Of a stretch of 9,301 nucleotides of DNA, positions 1-6,931 are shown in pieces (the stretch's first letter is position 1; the number at the start of each line of letters is the position of its first letter). The notes below the pieces were generated by a model. It saw only the letters and a program-made list of their open reading frames with translations. It had not been told where the DNA came from and did no database searches. Source of the stretch: an uncultured Lachnospiraceae bacterium. GTDB taxonomy: Bacteria > Bacillota > Clostridia > Lachnospirales > Lachnospiraceae. The stretch spans positions 1 to 9,301 of the forward strand of contig CAMKMR010000052.1 of the NCBI GenBank assembly GCA_946413945.1, given 5' to 3'. Made by a program: the position numbers and the translations under genes.

Positions 1-7
1 ATTAATA

Positions 8-1195
8 TTATGATCTATCATTTGCTAATTCCTCTAATAACTGCTTTATTGTTGCACCTGCAAATTCAATATCTTCAGGAGTAAGGTTGGTACTTGATGG
101 AATATTTAAAATTCTTGCTGCATAATATGGTGCTTTTTCCAACTTATATGTGATCTCACCTTCATAAGGTTTCTGTTCATTAATAAGTCCCCATATAGCT
201 CTTGTACCTATGCCTCTTTCCTCAAGGCTTGTGATTATAGTACGCATTGAAGCTTCTATCTTATCTCTGTTGATCTCTAGCGAATAGAACCATTTATTTG
301 ATGATGTAGATTCTCTGAAAGGTAAGAGTTTTCCATACTTAAAACCTTCAAATATCTTCTTATATGCCTCATAATTATTCTGTTTTCTTCTGATAAACTC
401 TGGTAACTCCTCTAACTGAGCAACACCAAGAGCTGCCTGAAGATTTGTCATTCTATAATTATAACCTACCTCATTATGGATATAATAATGAGGATCATCT
501 TTTGCCTGAGTAGAAAGATACTTTATATGATCAACATCTTTAGGATCACGGGCTGTAACAGCACCGCCACCACCAGTAGTGATGATCTTATTTCCATTAA
601 ATGAAAATGCCCCGTAGTCTCCAATTGTTCCGGCAAACTTTCCTGCATATCTTCCTTCAGTATATTTTGTGCCAAGAGCTTCTGTAGCATCCTCTATTAC
701 CTTGATATTATACTCTGATGCAATATCCATAATAGATTCCATATCGGCCATATTACCAAATACATGTACTACTACTAAAGCTTTTACAGCCTTATCCTTA
801 TATCTTAAGACACCATCTGTAAAACTGCATTCTTCCTTGCAGAACTGTCTTAACTTAACAGGATCCATACAGAAACTGTCATCACAGTCAATAAATACAG
901 GTTCTGCAAACTGATACTTAACAGGATTGACCGCTGCTATAAATGTTAATGGAGGTACAAGTACAACATCCCCTGGTCTTACTCCTGAATTAACAAGAGA
1001 GAGATGTAATGCTGATGTACCACTCTGGCAGGCAGCCACTTTCTCTGCCCCGATAAACTTTGCCAGATTTTCTTCAAGAGTATTGATATATGCTCCTCCT
1101 GTAGAAACCCAGCCCTGATCTATTGCATCATCTACATATTTTCTTTCATTTCCTTCAAAATTAGGTACCGATAATGGTATAAATTTATGACTCAT
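8..1195 (-). CDS. legC: LegC-family PLP-dependent aminotransferase (DegT/DnrJ/EryC1 fold)
   Basis: Predicted cytoplasmic sugar aminotransferase of 395 aa, the usual length for the family. In the LegC role it would convert the 4-keto-6-deoxy-UDP-GlcNAc made by the neighbouring dehydratase into UDP-4-amino-4,6-dideoxy-GlcNAc, the second step towards legionaminic acid. Visible motifs: the N-terminal PLSVPNFEGNERKY block typical of LegC-like proteins, the phosphate-binding SGTSALHL (58-65), HVFGN (144-148), EDATEALGT with the PLP-nitrogen Asp at 169, and FSFNGNKIITTGGGG with the Schiff-base Lys at 203. The ATG has an AGGAGG site (1205-1210), 9 nt upstream and overlapping the stop of the dehydratase gene 13 bp before it. 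The TAA stop lies 7 bases from the window edge, so what follows is unseen. Fold and PLP chemistry are certain from the motifs. The exact sugar is inferred: another 4-amino sugar such as UDP-bacillosamine precursor is possible. Confidence 0.9.
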   Translation of the reverse strand: MSHKFIPLSVPNFEGNERKYVDDAIDQGWVSTGGAYINTLEENLAKFIGAEKVAACQSGTSALHLSLVNSGVRPGDVVLVPPLTFIAAVNPVKYQFAEPVFIDCDDSFCMDPVKLRQFCKEECSFTDGVLRYKDKAVKALVVVHVFGNMADMESIMDIASEYNIKVIEDATEALGTKYTEGRYAGKFAGTIGDYGAFSFNGNKIITTGGGGAVTARDPKDVDHIKYLSTQAKDDPHYYIHNEVGYNYRMTNLQAALGVAQLEELPEFIRRKQNNYEAYKKIFEGFKYGKLLPFRESTSSNKWFYSLEINRDKIEASMRTIITSLEERGIGTRAIWGLINEQKPYEGEITYKLEKAPYYAARILNIPSSTNLTPEDIEFAGATIKQLLEELANDRS

Positions 1196-1208
1196 AACTT
1201 ATAGCCTC

Positions 1209-2417
1209 CTACATTTTGCTATCTAATGTTTTCATAGTTTCAATATGTTCAAAATTAGGAAGATATTCCTTCATGATTGAAACTATCTCTGTCTTTGAAA
1301 CATCATCTCTTTCAAAGGCTTTTTCTAATTTATCAAAAAGTATCTTAACTTTTTCCTTGTCAGTAACAGTTTTTCCTGTGATTATACCAAGAGCTGAAAG
1401 TCTGTCCATATCAACTGTTTCTTCATCTGTAAAGAACTCTTCATATGGCTTTTCTCCTGATGTATCTGACTTAGAGAAATGAACAGGATAGTCCTTTGAT
1501 CCCTGCTTTAACTGATCAGCTTTATCAATTGCCTCACTGTCTGAATCACATTTAAGTACATTATAGCCATATACAGAAAGAAGGCTTTCTGCAATCTTAT
1601 CAAATGTCATCATCTGAGCTTCCTTAAGCTTAGGGAAGAAGATTTCTCTATTATTTCCAAGCATGCAGGATAACATACAGATCTGTCCGCTTTCCTCAGG
1701 AGATACAAAATATCTCTTTACATCTGATGGTGCACTGAGTGGCTGAAGTTTAGCAAGTCTTGCTAAAAATCCTGCAGGGAGAGAGCCATTTGAAAATGCT
1801 ACATTGGCAAATCTGGCAGTCTTTACAGGGAATCTGTCTGAATATGCAAAGATAACATCTTCCATTATTCTCTTGCTTGCTCCCATGATATTAACCGGAT
1901 TTGCTGCCTTATCTGTTGATACACAGAAATATTCTTCTGGTGGAAGCTCTGCGAGAAGATCAAGGAGCTTTTTTGCATGAAGGACATTATTCTGGATCAG
2001 AGCCTCTACAGAATAGATATCCTTTTCACTTCTTACGTGCTTATGAGCAGAGAAGTTAGCAACTATATCAAAACCGCCTCTCTGTCTGAACATCTTTTCA
2101 AATACAGGCGCATTAAAATCCATTGGATATGGAATATAATCCTCTGGCACAAACATGCCTTTAGTACTTCTTAAATCTCTTGTAAGTTCTGCAAGAGCAT
2201 TTTCATTGATATCTACAACAACTAAGCTGCGAGGCTGAAATGGAAGGATTGCTCTTATAAATGAAGAACCGATACTCCCTGCTCCACCAATTACAAGTAC
2301 ACTCTTATCCTTTATTGCCTTTGTAAGCGCTTCTCTGTTATCTTCAATATCCTGAAGAAACATGCTTTTCTCTCTTTTTGTTACATACTCTGAAATAAAA
2401 TCATCTAATATAAACAT
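1209..2417 (-). CDS. legB: UDP-GlcNAc 4,6-dehydratase, CapD/PglF-like SDR (LegB-like)
   Basis: A 402-aa soluble NAD-dependent short-chain dehydrogenase/reductase predicted to turn UDP-GlcNAc into the 4-keto-6-deoxy sugar. Motifs: Rossmann GGAGSIG (44-50), AHKHVRSEKD (124-133) matching the KHVP-E segment of the family, STDKAANPVNIMGASKR (167-183) with catalytic-type T168, D169, K170 and K182, then RFANVAFSNGSLPAGF and KRYFVSPEESG. The usual SDR Tyr is Met178, as in PglF-type retaining dehydratases rather than the Tyr-containing inverting PseB/FlaA1 type; this favours the legionaminic over the pseudaminic branch. It lacks the N-terminal membrane domain of PglF/WbpM and has a C-terminal extension (about 290-402, with KSDTSGEKPYEEFFT) seen in long soluble LegB-like proteins. 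ATG start preceded by AAGGAG overlapping the upstream stop codon. It would feed the aminotransferase directly downstream. Substrate is inferred from family and neighbour. Confidence 0.88.
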   Translation of the reverse strand: MFILDDFISEYVTKREKSMFLQDIEDNREALTKAIKDKSVLVIGGAGSIGSSFIRAILPFQPRSLVVVDINENALAELTRDLRSTKGMFVPEDYIPYPMDFNAPVFEKMFRQRGGFDIVANFSAHKHVRSEKDIYSVEALIQNNVLHAKKLLDLLAELPPEEYFCVSTDKAANPVNIMGASKRIMEDVIFAYSDRFPVKTARFANVAFSNGSLPAGFLARLAKLQPLSAPSDVKRYFVSPEESGQICMLSCMLGNNREIFFPKLKEAQMMTFDKIAESLLSVYGYNVLKCDSDSEAIDKADQLKQGSKDYPVHFSKSDTSGEKPYEEFFTDEETVDMDRLSALGIITGKTVTDKEKVKILFDKLEKAFERDDVSKTEIVSIMKEYLPNFEHIETMKTLDSKM

Positions 2418-2428
2418 ATTTCATCTCC

Positions 2429-3511
2429 TTATTTGCCAGACTCTATCCTGTTTAAAATATCTTTTAATTCTTCTCTTGTTTCAACTACTACTACTTTTTC
2501 TTTATCTCTATAGATTTCTTTCATCATGCTAAAAAATGAATCTATATTTTTCTTTACTTCTTCACTGTAGACATTTTCATAAAGATGGTAAGTAAATATG
2601 ATCCATGGCTCCTTATCAAAAAATAGTTTTGGGACCACCTGAGCGGTTGAGAACATGCTGATAAGCACATGTTCATCGCTTATATCATCCGATACGATTA
2701 GTTCCCACATATTTTTTGATCTGTCACAGATATGTTCTTTATAATCTCTTTCTTCCCTTGGATGAGGCCTTACTATATAGTCATTCTGACCGGCAACTAT
2801 ATCTAACACAGCCTCATTAGTCTTTACAAAATCATCACTAGAAAAATCATTTGGCATGGTAAGTAATACCATCTTATGCTCTTTATAATCATCTGTTTTT
2901 TTATAGTTAAATACCTTATATAATATTTTCTTTAACTTATCATCTGCTGATGAAAGTTCTGGCAGCTGCATTTTCTTATCTGCCACGCTGGTATTTGCAT
3001 ATTTCGCACTGTTTACCCAGACTTCATTTCCTGAGAAATCAGGTACTTTCTTATTAAATTTCTTTAAAAGCCTTACGCTTTTTTCAAATGATACAGTCCT
3101 TACGTTATTTACATACGAACCAAGGCCGTCATCCATATATATTATCCTTGCCTCAGGAAGTAACTGTCTTAAGGCAAATATCATATTGGTAGGAACCGCA
3201 ATATATAAGGCTTCATATCTTGGAATCTTCTTTATAGCGTTTCCACTTATCTCCTGAATATATCTATGTGGCGCGAATACTTTCTTAAGTTTTGATATCT
3301 TTTCTTTAAGCCCTGTCTGTTTCTCGTCATACATATAGACATTCTTAAAAAGTCCAGTCTCTAAAAGATATTTTGCTGTTTCTTCTGTTAACTGCTTTTG
3401 TCTGCAGACATACGCATCTGCAACTATATTCTTTTCTTTTTTATAATTATAAAGATAATTGAGACAATTCAGTAAATGAAACGGCGTCTCGATTATAAAA
3501 CACGCTCTCAT
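2429..3511 (-). CDS. GT52-like glycosyltransferase, putative sialyl/nonulosonic-acid transferase
   Basis: A 360-aa protein without membrane segments, divergent but with the layout of family GT52 bacterial sialyltransferases. The N-terminus IIETPFHLLNCLNYL resembles the opening strand-helix of GT52 proteins. The three motifs shared by bacterial sialyltransferases are present in order: acidic D-D-G at 127-129 (YMDDGLGSY), H-P at 250-251 (VRPHPRE) and an S-T pair at 288-289 (MFSTAQ). In characterised enzymes the acidic residue is the likely base and the His and Ser/Thr bind CMP. It would transfer a CMP-activated nonulosonic acid onto the growing lipid-linked repeat at the cytoplasmic face. This fits the LegB/LegC-like genes immediately downstream. 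It overlaps the polymerase gene by 4 bases (ATGA), with a GAGGT ribosome site at 3521-3525. Donor, acceptor and linkage cannot be read from sequence. A polysialyl- or phosphosugar-transferase relative is the alternative. Confidence 0.72.
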   Translation of the reverse strand: MRACFIIETPFHLLNCLNYLYNYKKEKNIVADAYVCRQKQLTEETAKYLLETGLFKNVYMYDEKQTGLKEKISKLKKVFAPHRYIQEISGNAIKKIPRYEALYIAVPTNMIFALRQLLPEARIIYMDDGLGSYVNNVRTVSFEKSVRLLKKFNKKVPDFSGNEVWVNSAKYANTSVADKKMQLPELSSADDKLKKILYKVFNYKKTDDYKEHKMVLLTMPNDFSSDDFVKTNEAVLDIVAGQNDYIVRPHPREERDYKEHICDRSKNMWELIVSDDISDEHVLISMFSTAQVVPKLFFDKEPWIIFTYHLYENVYSEEVKKNIDSFFSMMKEIYRDKEKVVVVETREELKDILNRIESGK

Positions 3512-4665
3512 ACAGCAGCTACCTCATTCAAATATTTTTCTTTTCTTATCTCACTAAAAGGATAAAGTACAAAATACCAGAGAAGTATATCCCCTATATT
3601 TCCTCCAAAGAAAAAGTCTGTTAAGGCTCTAAAAAGGAAGCAGAGAAGAATGATCGTTAACATATATTTCTTCCTGCTGATAGAGAATATAAGCGAATAA
3701 AATGCACCTAAAGCCATCATCATAAATGTAAAGCTTCCAAAAAATGCGTGAAGCATAAAATAAGAATTATGCATATTACCGTCATGCGCTGCAAGTTCAA
3801 AGGAAAGAACCCTTGAGTTGCTTCCAAAGAGCATCTTAGGAAGATCCATAAGAGACTTAAGGTAATCTGTAAGCATTTCCATACGTATTGAAGAGGAATT
3901 ATCTCCTGCTTCACTATTAAATCTTGACAGTATCGTATTCTGCAGATATTCAAATAAAACTATCACTGCTATAAGTGCTGCAATACAGCCTAAAAAGAAG
4001 ATCATCTTCTTTATCATCTTCGCCTTAGAAGTTTTAAACTCCTTGATAAAGAATATATAGATAAGATAAAGCATTGCATAAAAGCCTGCTGCAAGTACAT
4101 TTCCTCTTCCTACTCCTAAAAGAGAAGCCATAAAGTATGCTATAGAAACAACTATAGGAATCTCCCTATTTTTCTTTTCACATGCAACTGCAACGAAAAA
4201 TAAAACAAATAATAGTAATATAGATATATAGTTTCTACTGGTAGAATAAAAAAGCTCATAACCAAAGTGGCTTGTCTTATACCAGAAGCCTATAACTATC
4301 AAAAATACAAGCATAAACTCTAAGACCCAAAGCTTAAGGTAGAATTTTTCCTGATAAACAAGGGCCAGAGCTATCGGGATAAATACAAAAAATTCATATC
4401 CCAGATAATAAGGCGTTGTCATTCCTATAAGCAGGTAATTAATGAGTGCCGATATCAGCACCAGTAAGATCATTATCTTATGTTCTATCATGATATTGTA
4501 AAAAAGTATCAGATAAAGCATAAGCATTAGTCCCATGGCACAAAGTGGCCATTTAAGCAGATCTGATAAGCCCTCTGAAACATGCCTTAAGATTATACCC
4601 ATTACCATGGCCATTACCCAAAGCTGTACTATGATATATTCGGCATCTTTTTTTATCATCGACAT
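3508..4665 (-). CDS. wzy: Wzy-like O-antigen/capsule repeat-unit polymerase (polytopic membrane protein)
   Basis: A 385-aa integral membrane protein with about 11-12 hydrophobic segments (roughly residues 10-25, 39-58, 63-81, 87-105, 109-127, 145-162, 168-185, 190-208, 220-242, 300-328, 333-353 and 357-371). One large loop (about 243-299) sits before the last helices, the classic Wzy/O-antigen-ligase layout. Family-like landmarks are GVGRGN (184-189, in the place of the common SRG motif), FGSNSR in the loop and MHNSYF with H299-N300 at the start of the next helix. It would join lipid-linked repeat units on the outer face of the membrane. The start chosen is the first ATG (MSM): AGGAAAGG lies 11 nt upstream and overlaps the stop of the preceding GT gene; the second ATG would be 17 nt away. 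It lies 17 bp after that gene and overlaps the next by ATGA. Wzy proteins diverge strongly, so topology and context carry the call. Confidence 0.82.
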   Translation of the reverse strand: MSMIKKDAEYIIVQLWVMAMVMGIILRHVSEGLSDLLKWPLCAMGLMLMLYLILFYNIMIEHKIMILLVLISALINYLLIGMTTPYYLGYEFFVFIPIALALVYQEKFYLKLWVLEFMLVFLIVIGFWYKTSHFGYELFYSTSRNYISILLLFVLFFVAVACEKKNREIPIVVSIAYFMASLLGVGRGNVLAAGFYAMLYLIYIFFIKEFKTSKAKMIKKMIFFLGCIAALIAVIVLFEYLQNTILSRFNSEAGDNSSSIRMEMLTDYLKSLMDLPKMLFGSNSRVLSFELAAHDGNMHNSYFMLHAFFGSFTFMMMALGAFYSLIFSISRKKYMLTIILLCFLFRALTDFFFGGNIGDILLWYFVLYPFSEIRKEKYLNEVAAV

Positions 4666-4682
4666 TTATAAGTATACCTTTC

Positions 4683-5567
4683 CTATAAATACTCTATTTC
4701 CGGCTTAAACTTAAAACCAGCCTTAAACGACTTAAGGATAACCTTTATCTTCTTAAGCTTTGATTCCTTTGCCTTTAGTAATACCTTGAGAATATGGAAG
4801 CATACTCTGCTGAACATATAAAACTGTCCCTTTATTCCTTCTCTTCTGTAAAGGTACATTTCATTTCTATAAACAAGTTCATATCTCCAAAGTCTGTCTT
4901 CAGACTCGCTTTCGATACCAACCTTATTATTGCTGCCCATATAGTGCAGCACCTTACTTTCAGGTATCATATAACATGGCATCTGCCTTGAGATTCTTCT
5001 TGTATATTCCAGATCGTCTGACCAGATAAAGAATTCCTTAATAGGAAGTCCCACTTTTTTTACAACATCCATCTTAACGAAAAATGATACGAAGGTTGCC
5101 ATTATTACAGGAACTTCAGCACTTCTATAATCAGATACCTTTTCCTTAAGAGAGATCTTTTGTCTGTTCATATTGCATATCGATCCGTCTTTCCAATAGG
5201 CAACACTTGATAAGAAACCATAATTTCCATTTAACCTCTTATCCGCTGAAAGAAGTTTCTCTAAGCTGTCTCTCTTAACATAAGTATCATCATCCATTAA
5301 CCAGGCATACTTATAACCTAAAGCGGCGGCCTTTATTATTCCATACTGGAAGCCTCCGGCTCCTCCAAGATTCTTCTCTGTATTAAAATAGATTATCTTC
5401 TTTTCATTAATAAGTGGAAGAAGCTCGTCATAAGTTCCATCAGTACTCGCATTATCGATAAGTACTATGTCACATTCTGCTCCTCTTTGTTCCATAAGTC
5501 TTCTTAAGCATTCCTTAAGGAGATCTTTTCTATTGTATGTAACTACTATTGCAGCAACATCCTTCAT
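4683..5567 (-). CDS. GT2 family glycosyltransferase, GlfT2-like (galactofuranosyl/rhamnosyl-transferase type)
   Basis: A 294-aa GT-A fold glycosyltransferase that would add one sugar to the undecaprenyl-linked repeat unit at the cytoplasmic face. The N-terminus has AAIVVTYNRKDLLKECL (nucleotide-binding strand) and VLIDNASTDGT (35-45). NLGGAGGFQYG (66-76) and MDDDT (91-95, metal-binding DDD) are characteristic of the GlfT2-like branch. FIWSDDLEYTRR (180-191) supplies the acidic catalytic pair, and LHYMGSN (207-213) matches the later conserved His-containing segment. There is no clear membrane helix; the basic, helical tail (about 255-290) could give peripheral membrane attachment. The gene starts 10 bp after the Wzz-like gene, with AGAGGT overlapping that gene's TAG stop. 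The donor is not decidable: UDP-galactofuranose and dTDP-rhamnose are the usual ones for relatives, and no gene for making either is in the window. Confidence 0.88.
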   Translation of the reverse strand: MKDVAAIVVTYNRKDLLKECLRRLMEQRGAECDIVLIDNASTDGTYDELLPLINEKKIIYFNTEKNLGGAGGFQYGIIKAAALGYKYAWLMDDDTYVKRDSLEKLLSADKRLNGNYGFLSSVAYWKDGSICNMNRQKISLKEKVSDYRSAEVPVIMATFVSFFVKMDVVKKVGLPIKEFFIWSDDLEYTRRISRQMPCYMIPESKVLHYMGSNNKVGIESESEDRLWRYELVYRNEMYLYRREGIKGQFYMFSRVCFHILKVLLKAKESKLKKIKVILKSFKAGFKFKPEIEYL

Positions 5568-5577
5568 AATCTTACCT

Positions 5578-6816
5578 CTACTTTACAATAACTGCGTTTA
5601 ATCTCTTCTTGCTGATCTCAAGAGTTTTTGCCGCATTCTTTGCTACTTCGTCTATATTTGTCTTTCCATAATCAGCACAAAGTACCACCATATCCACATC
5701 CTTAGAAAGAAGGATTGCATCAGGGTCACTAAAATAATCTGCTGATAATATCACTTTTAAATCTGCATCAGACTTATCTAATCCTGATACAAGTTCTTTA
5801 AATGATCCGAAGCATTTAACAGACTTTTCATCTAATTTTCTGCTGCTATAAAGCTTAGCTGATCTATCATAATGAGCAAGTGCTTTTTGTAACTCGCAGG
5901 CTATATCTGTTAGTTCTTTATCATCATTTGAAAGTAAAAGGATCTTTTTGATCTTTTCATCCTTCACAAGATTTGCAGCAGTAAATTTATATCCATTTTC
6001 TTTATCTTTTTTATTTATTTTACCGATACAATCCGCATCAGCCACACTAAGATCTTCTTCAGTTCTTACTACATCTTTAACAATATAAATAACAAATAGA
6101 ACAACCACGCTGAATAAGAATCCTATAAATGCACCTGCAAGACCTAAAATAGCAAGTTTTTTCTTACTTACTGCCTGTTTTACTACCTGTCCTTTTTTCT
6201 CTATCATTACATCATCAATTATAGTTACATCTGTAACACTAGCGTAAGATTTTGCATTTTCATTAAGCTGGGCCGCAAGTTCCTTAACAAGTTCCACAGC
6301 TCTTTCTTCATTAACATCTGTTACTGTAATAGTAAGGACTCTCTCTCCGTTAAAATACTTGTTGATCATCCATTTTAAATCAGCAGCTGTGATATTCTTT
6401 GTATCTTCATATCTATTTCTAAGATCTAATTTGTCTATAACCTTATCAAGTACAGCCTGGCTTTTTAAGATACTTGTTACATCTCCCTGTAAGAGGTTTG
6501 ACATTGCCTGAACTGAATCTGCTTTATTCTCATCCAGATCCATATATTTAAAATCTACTTTTATAAGCAGAGATGCATTAACTGTTCCATCCGGCTGTCT
6601 CTTATATGTATATCTAGGAGAGCCCTCCGCAAATGCTGTCTGATTCTGAGATACAATGAGTCCTATACTGGCTCCGCTTGGTTTTTCTTGTTTTTTGTAT
6701 CCGTATGCAGCGAGTCCTGCAGCAAATAAAAATACAAGAACTATAACTAGTATCCCTTTTTCAAAAAGATAATTCTTAAACTGTTTAAAATTTACAATTC
6801 TTTCCTTCTTATTCAT
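5578..6816 (-). CDS. Wzz/CpsC-like chain-length regulator fused to a degenerate BY-kinase-like domain
   Basis: A 412-aa membrane protein with the polysaccharide co-polymerase layout: short cytoplasmic N-terminus, helix 1 (about 21-38), an extracytoplasmic domain of about 180 aa, and helix 2 (about 222-246) followed by VVRTEEDL, the usual juxtamembrane segment. It would set polymer length together with Wzy. The C-terminal part (about 262-412) keeps the outline of a bacterial tyrosine kinase/MinD-like P-loop fold: KIKKILLLSN, then ELQKALA, then DAILLSKDVDMVVLCADYGKT, ending NAVIVK. Its Walker A is lost (SNDDKELTDIA, 296-306, instead of a GPGEGKST-type loop), the Walker B Asp-Thr-Pro-Pro is replaced by VILSADYF (355-362), and there is no tyrosine-rich tail. 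It is therefore unlikely to bind ATP or phosphorylate. No separate CpsD kinase or CpsB phosphatase is in the window. The ATG has AGGAG (6823-6827) 6 nt upstream. It opens the downstream operon. Confidence 0.85.
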   Translation of the reverse strand: MNKKERIVNFKQFKNYLFEKGILVIVLVFLFAAGLAAYGYKKQEKPSGASIGLIVSQNQTAFAEGSPRYTYKRQPDGTVNASLLIKVDFKYMDLDENKADSVQAMSNLLQGDVTSILKSQAVLDKVIDKLDLRNRYEDTKNITAADLKWMINKYFNGERVLTITVTDVNEERAVELVKELAAQLNENAKSYASVTDVTIIDDVMIEKKGQVVKQAVSKKKLAILGLAGAFIGFLFSVVVLFVIYIVKDVVRTEEDLSVADADCIGKINKKDKENGYKFTAANLVKDEKIKKILLLSNDDKELTDIACELQKALAHYDRSAKLYSSRKLDEKSVKCFGSFKELVSGLDKSDADLKVILSADYFSDPDAILLSKDVDMVVLCADYGKTNIDEVAKNAAKTLEISKKRLNAVIVK

Positions 6817-6822
6817 TATCGT

Positions 6823-6827
6823 CTCCT
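6823..6827 (-). promoter_or_regulatory. Ribosome binding site of the Wzz-like gene
   Basis: AGGAG on the minus strand, 6 nt before the ATG at 6814-6816. It supports this start and shows the gene is translated independently of the sugar transferase gene, whose stop is over 100 bp upstream. Confidence 0.8.
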
Positions 6828-6853
6828 AATCAAATAATTAAACATAGATATCG

Positions 6854-6870
6854 CTATTGTAACACAATAG
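6854..6870. repeat. 17-bp perfect palindrome overlapping the -10 region
   Basis: CTATTGT-AAC-ACAATAG: two perfect 7-bp arms around a 3-bp centre. One arm contains most of the extended -10 of the predicted promoter for the Wzz-led operon. The symmetry and place suggest a repressor operator, but it could also be chance in AT-rich DNA. There is no T-tract next to it on the minus strand in the sense needed for a terminator. Confidence 0.5.
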
Positions 6871-6884
6871 TCTTTTTCATTAAA
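6856..6884 (-). promoter_or_regulatory. Predicted promoter for the wzz-to-legC operon (extended -10)
   Basis: On the minus strand TGTTACAAT (6856-6864) is a full TGn extension plus a 5-of-6 match to TATAAT. At 17-bp spacing lies TTTAAT (6879-6884), a weak 3-of-6 match to TTGACA, as tolerated with extended -10 promoters. Transcription would start near 6849 and give a leader of about 30 nt holding the ribosome site. It lies directly after a terminator, which makes a fresh promoter here necessary unless there is readthrough. Predicted from sequence only. Confidence 0.6.
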
Positions 6885-6886
6885 GT

Positions 6887-6917
6887 AAAAAAGGCGATGA
6901 CATCAGTCATCACCTTT
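6887..6917 (-). terminator. Rho-independent terminator after the sugar transferase gene
   Basis: On the minus strand a 10-bp stem, AGGTGATGAC and GTCATCGCCT (one G-U pair), closes a TGAT loop and is followed directly by a run of six T. The stem base can extend by two A-T pairs into the T-run. It starts 16 nt after the sugar transferase stop codon. It should end or attenuate transcription before the Wzz-led operon. The opposite strand also has a T-rich flank, but no plus-strand gene needs it. Confidence 0.85.
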
Positions 6918-6931
6918 GTTTATTTTTATCT

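Noticed and set aside
669..914. Plus-strand open frame of 81 codons
   Set aside because: Lies wholly antisense inside the aminotransferase gene, has no family resemblance and no ribosome site; the minus-strand gene explains the DNA.
3720..3953. Minus-strand open frame of 77 codons in another frame
   Set aside because: Nested within the Wzy-like gene; hydrophobic and Cys-rich in the way an alternative frame of a membrane protein gene often looks.
6887..6917. The hairpin as a riboswitch or other leader RNA of the Wzz-like gene
   Set aside because: The stem is a simple 10-bp hairpin with a T-run placed right after the upstream gene, and the leader after the predicted start is only about 30 nt; a plain terminator explains it.
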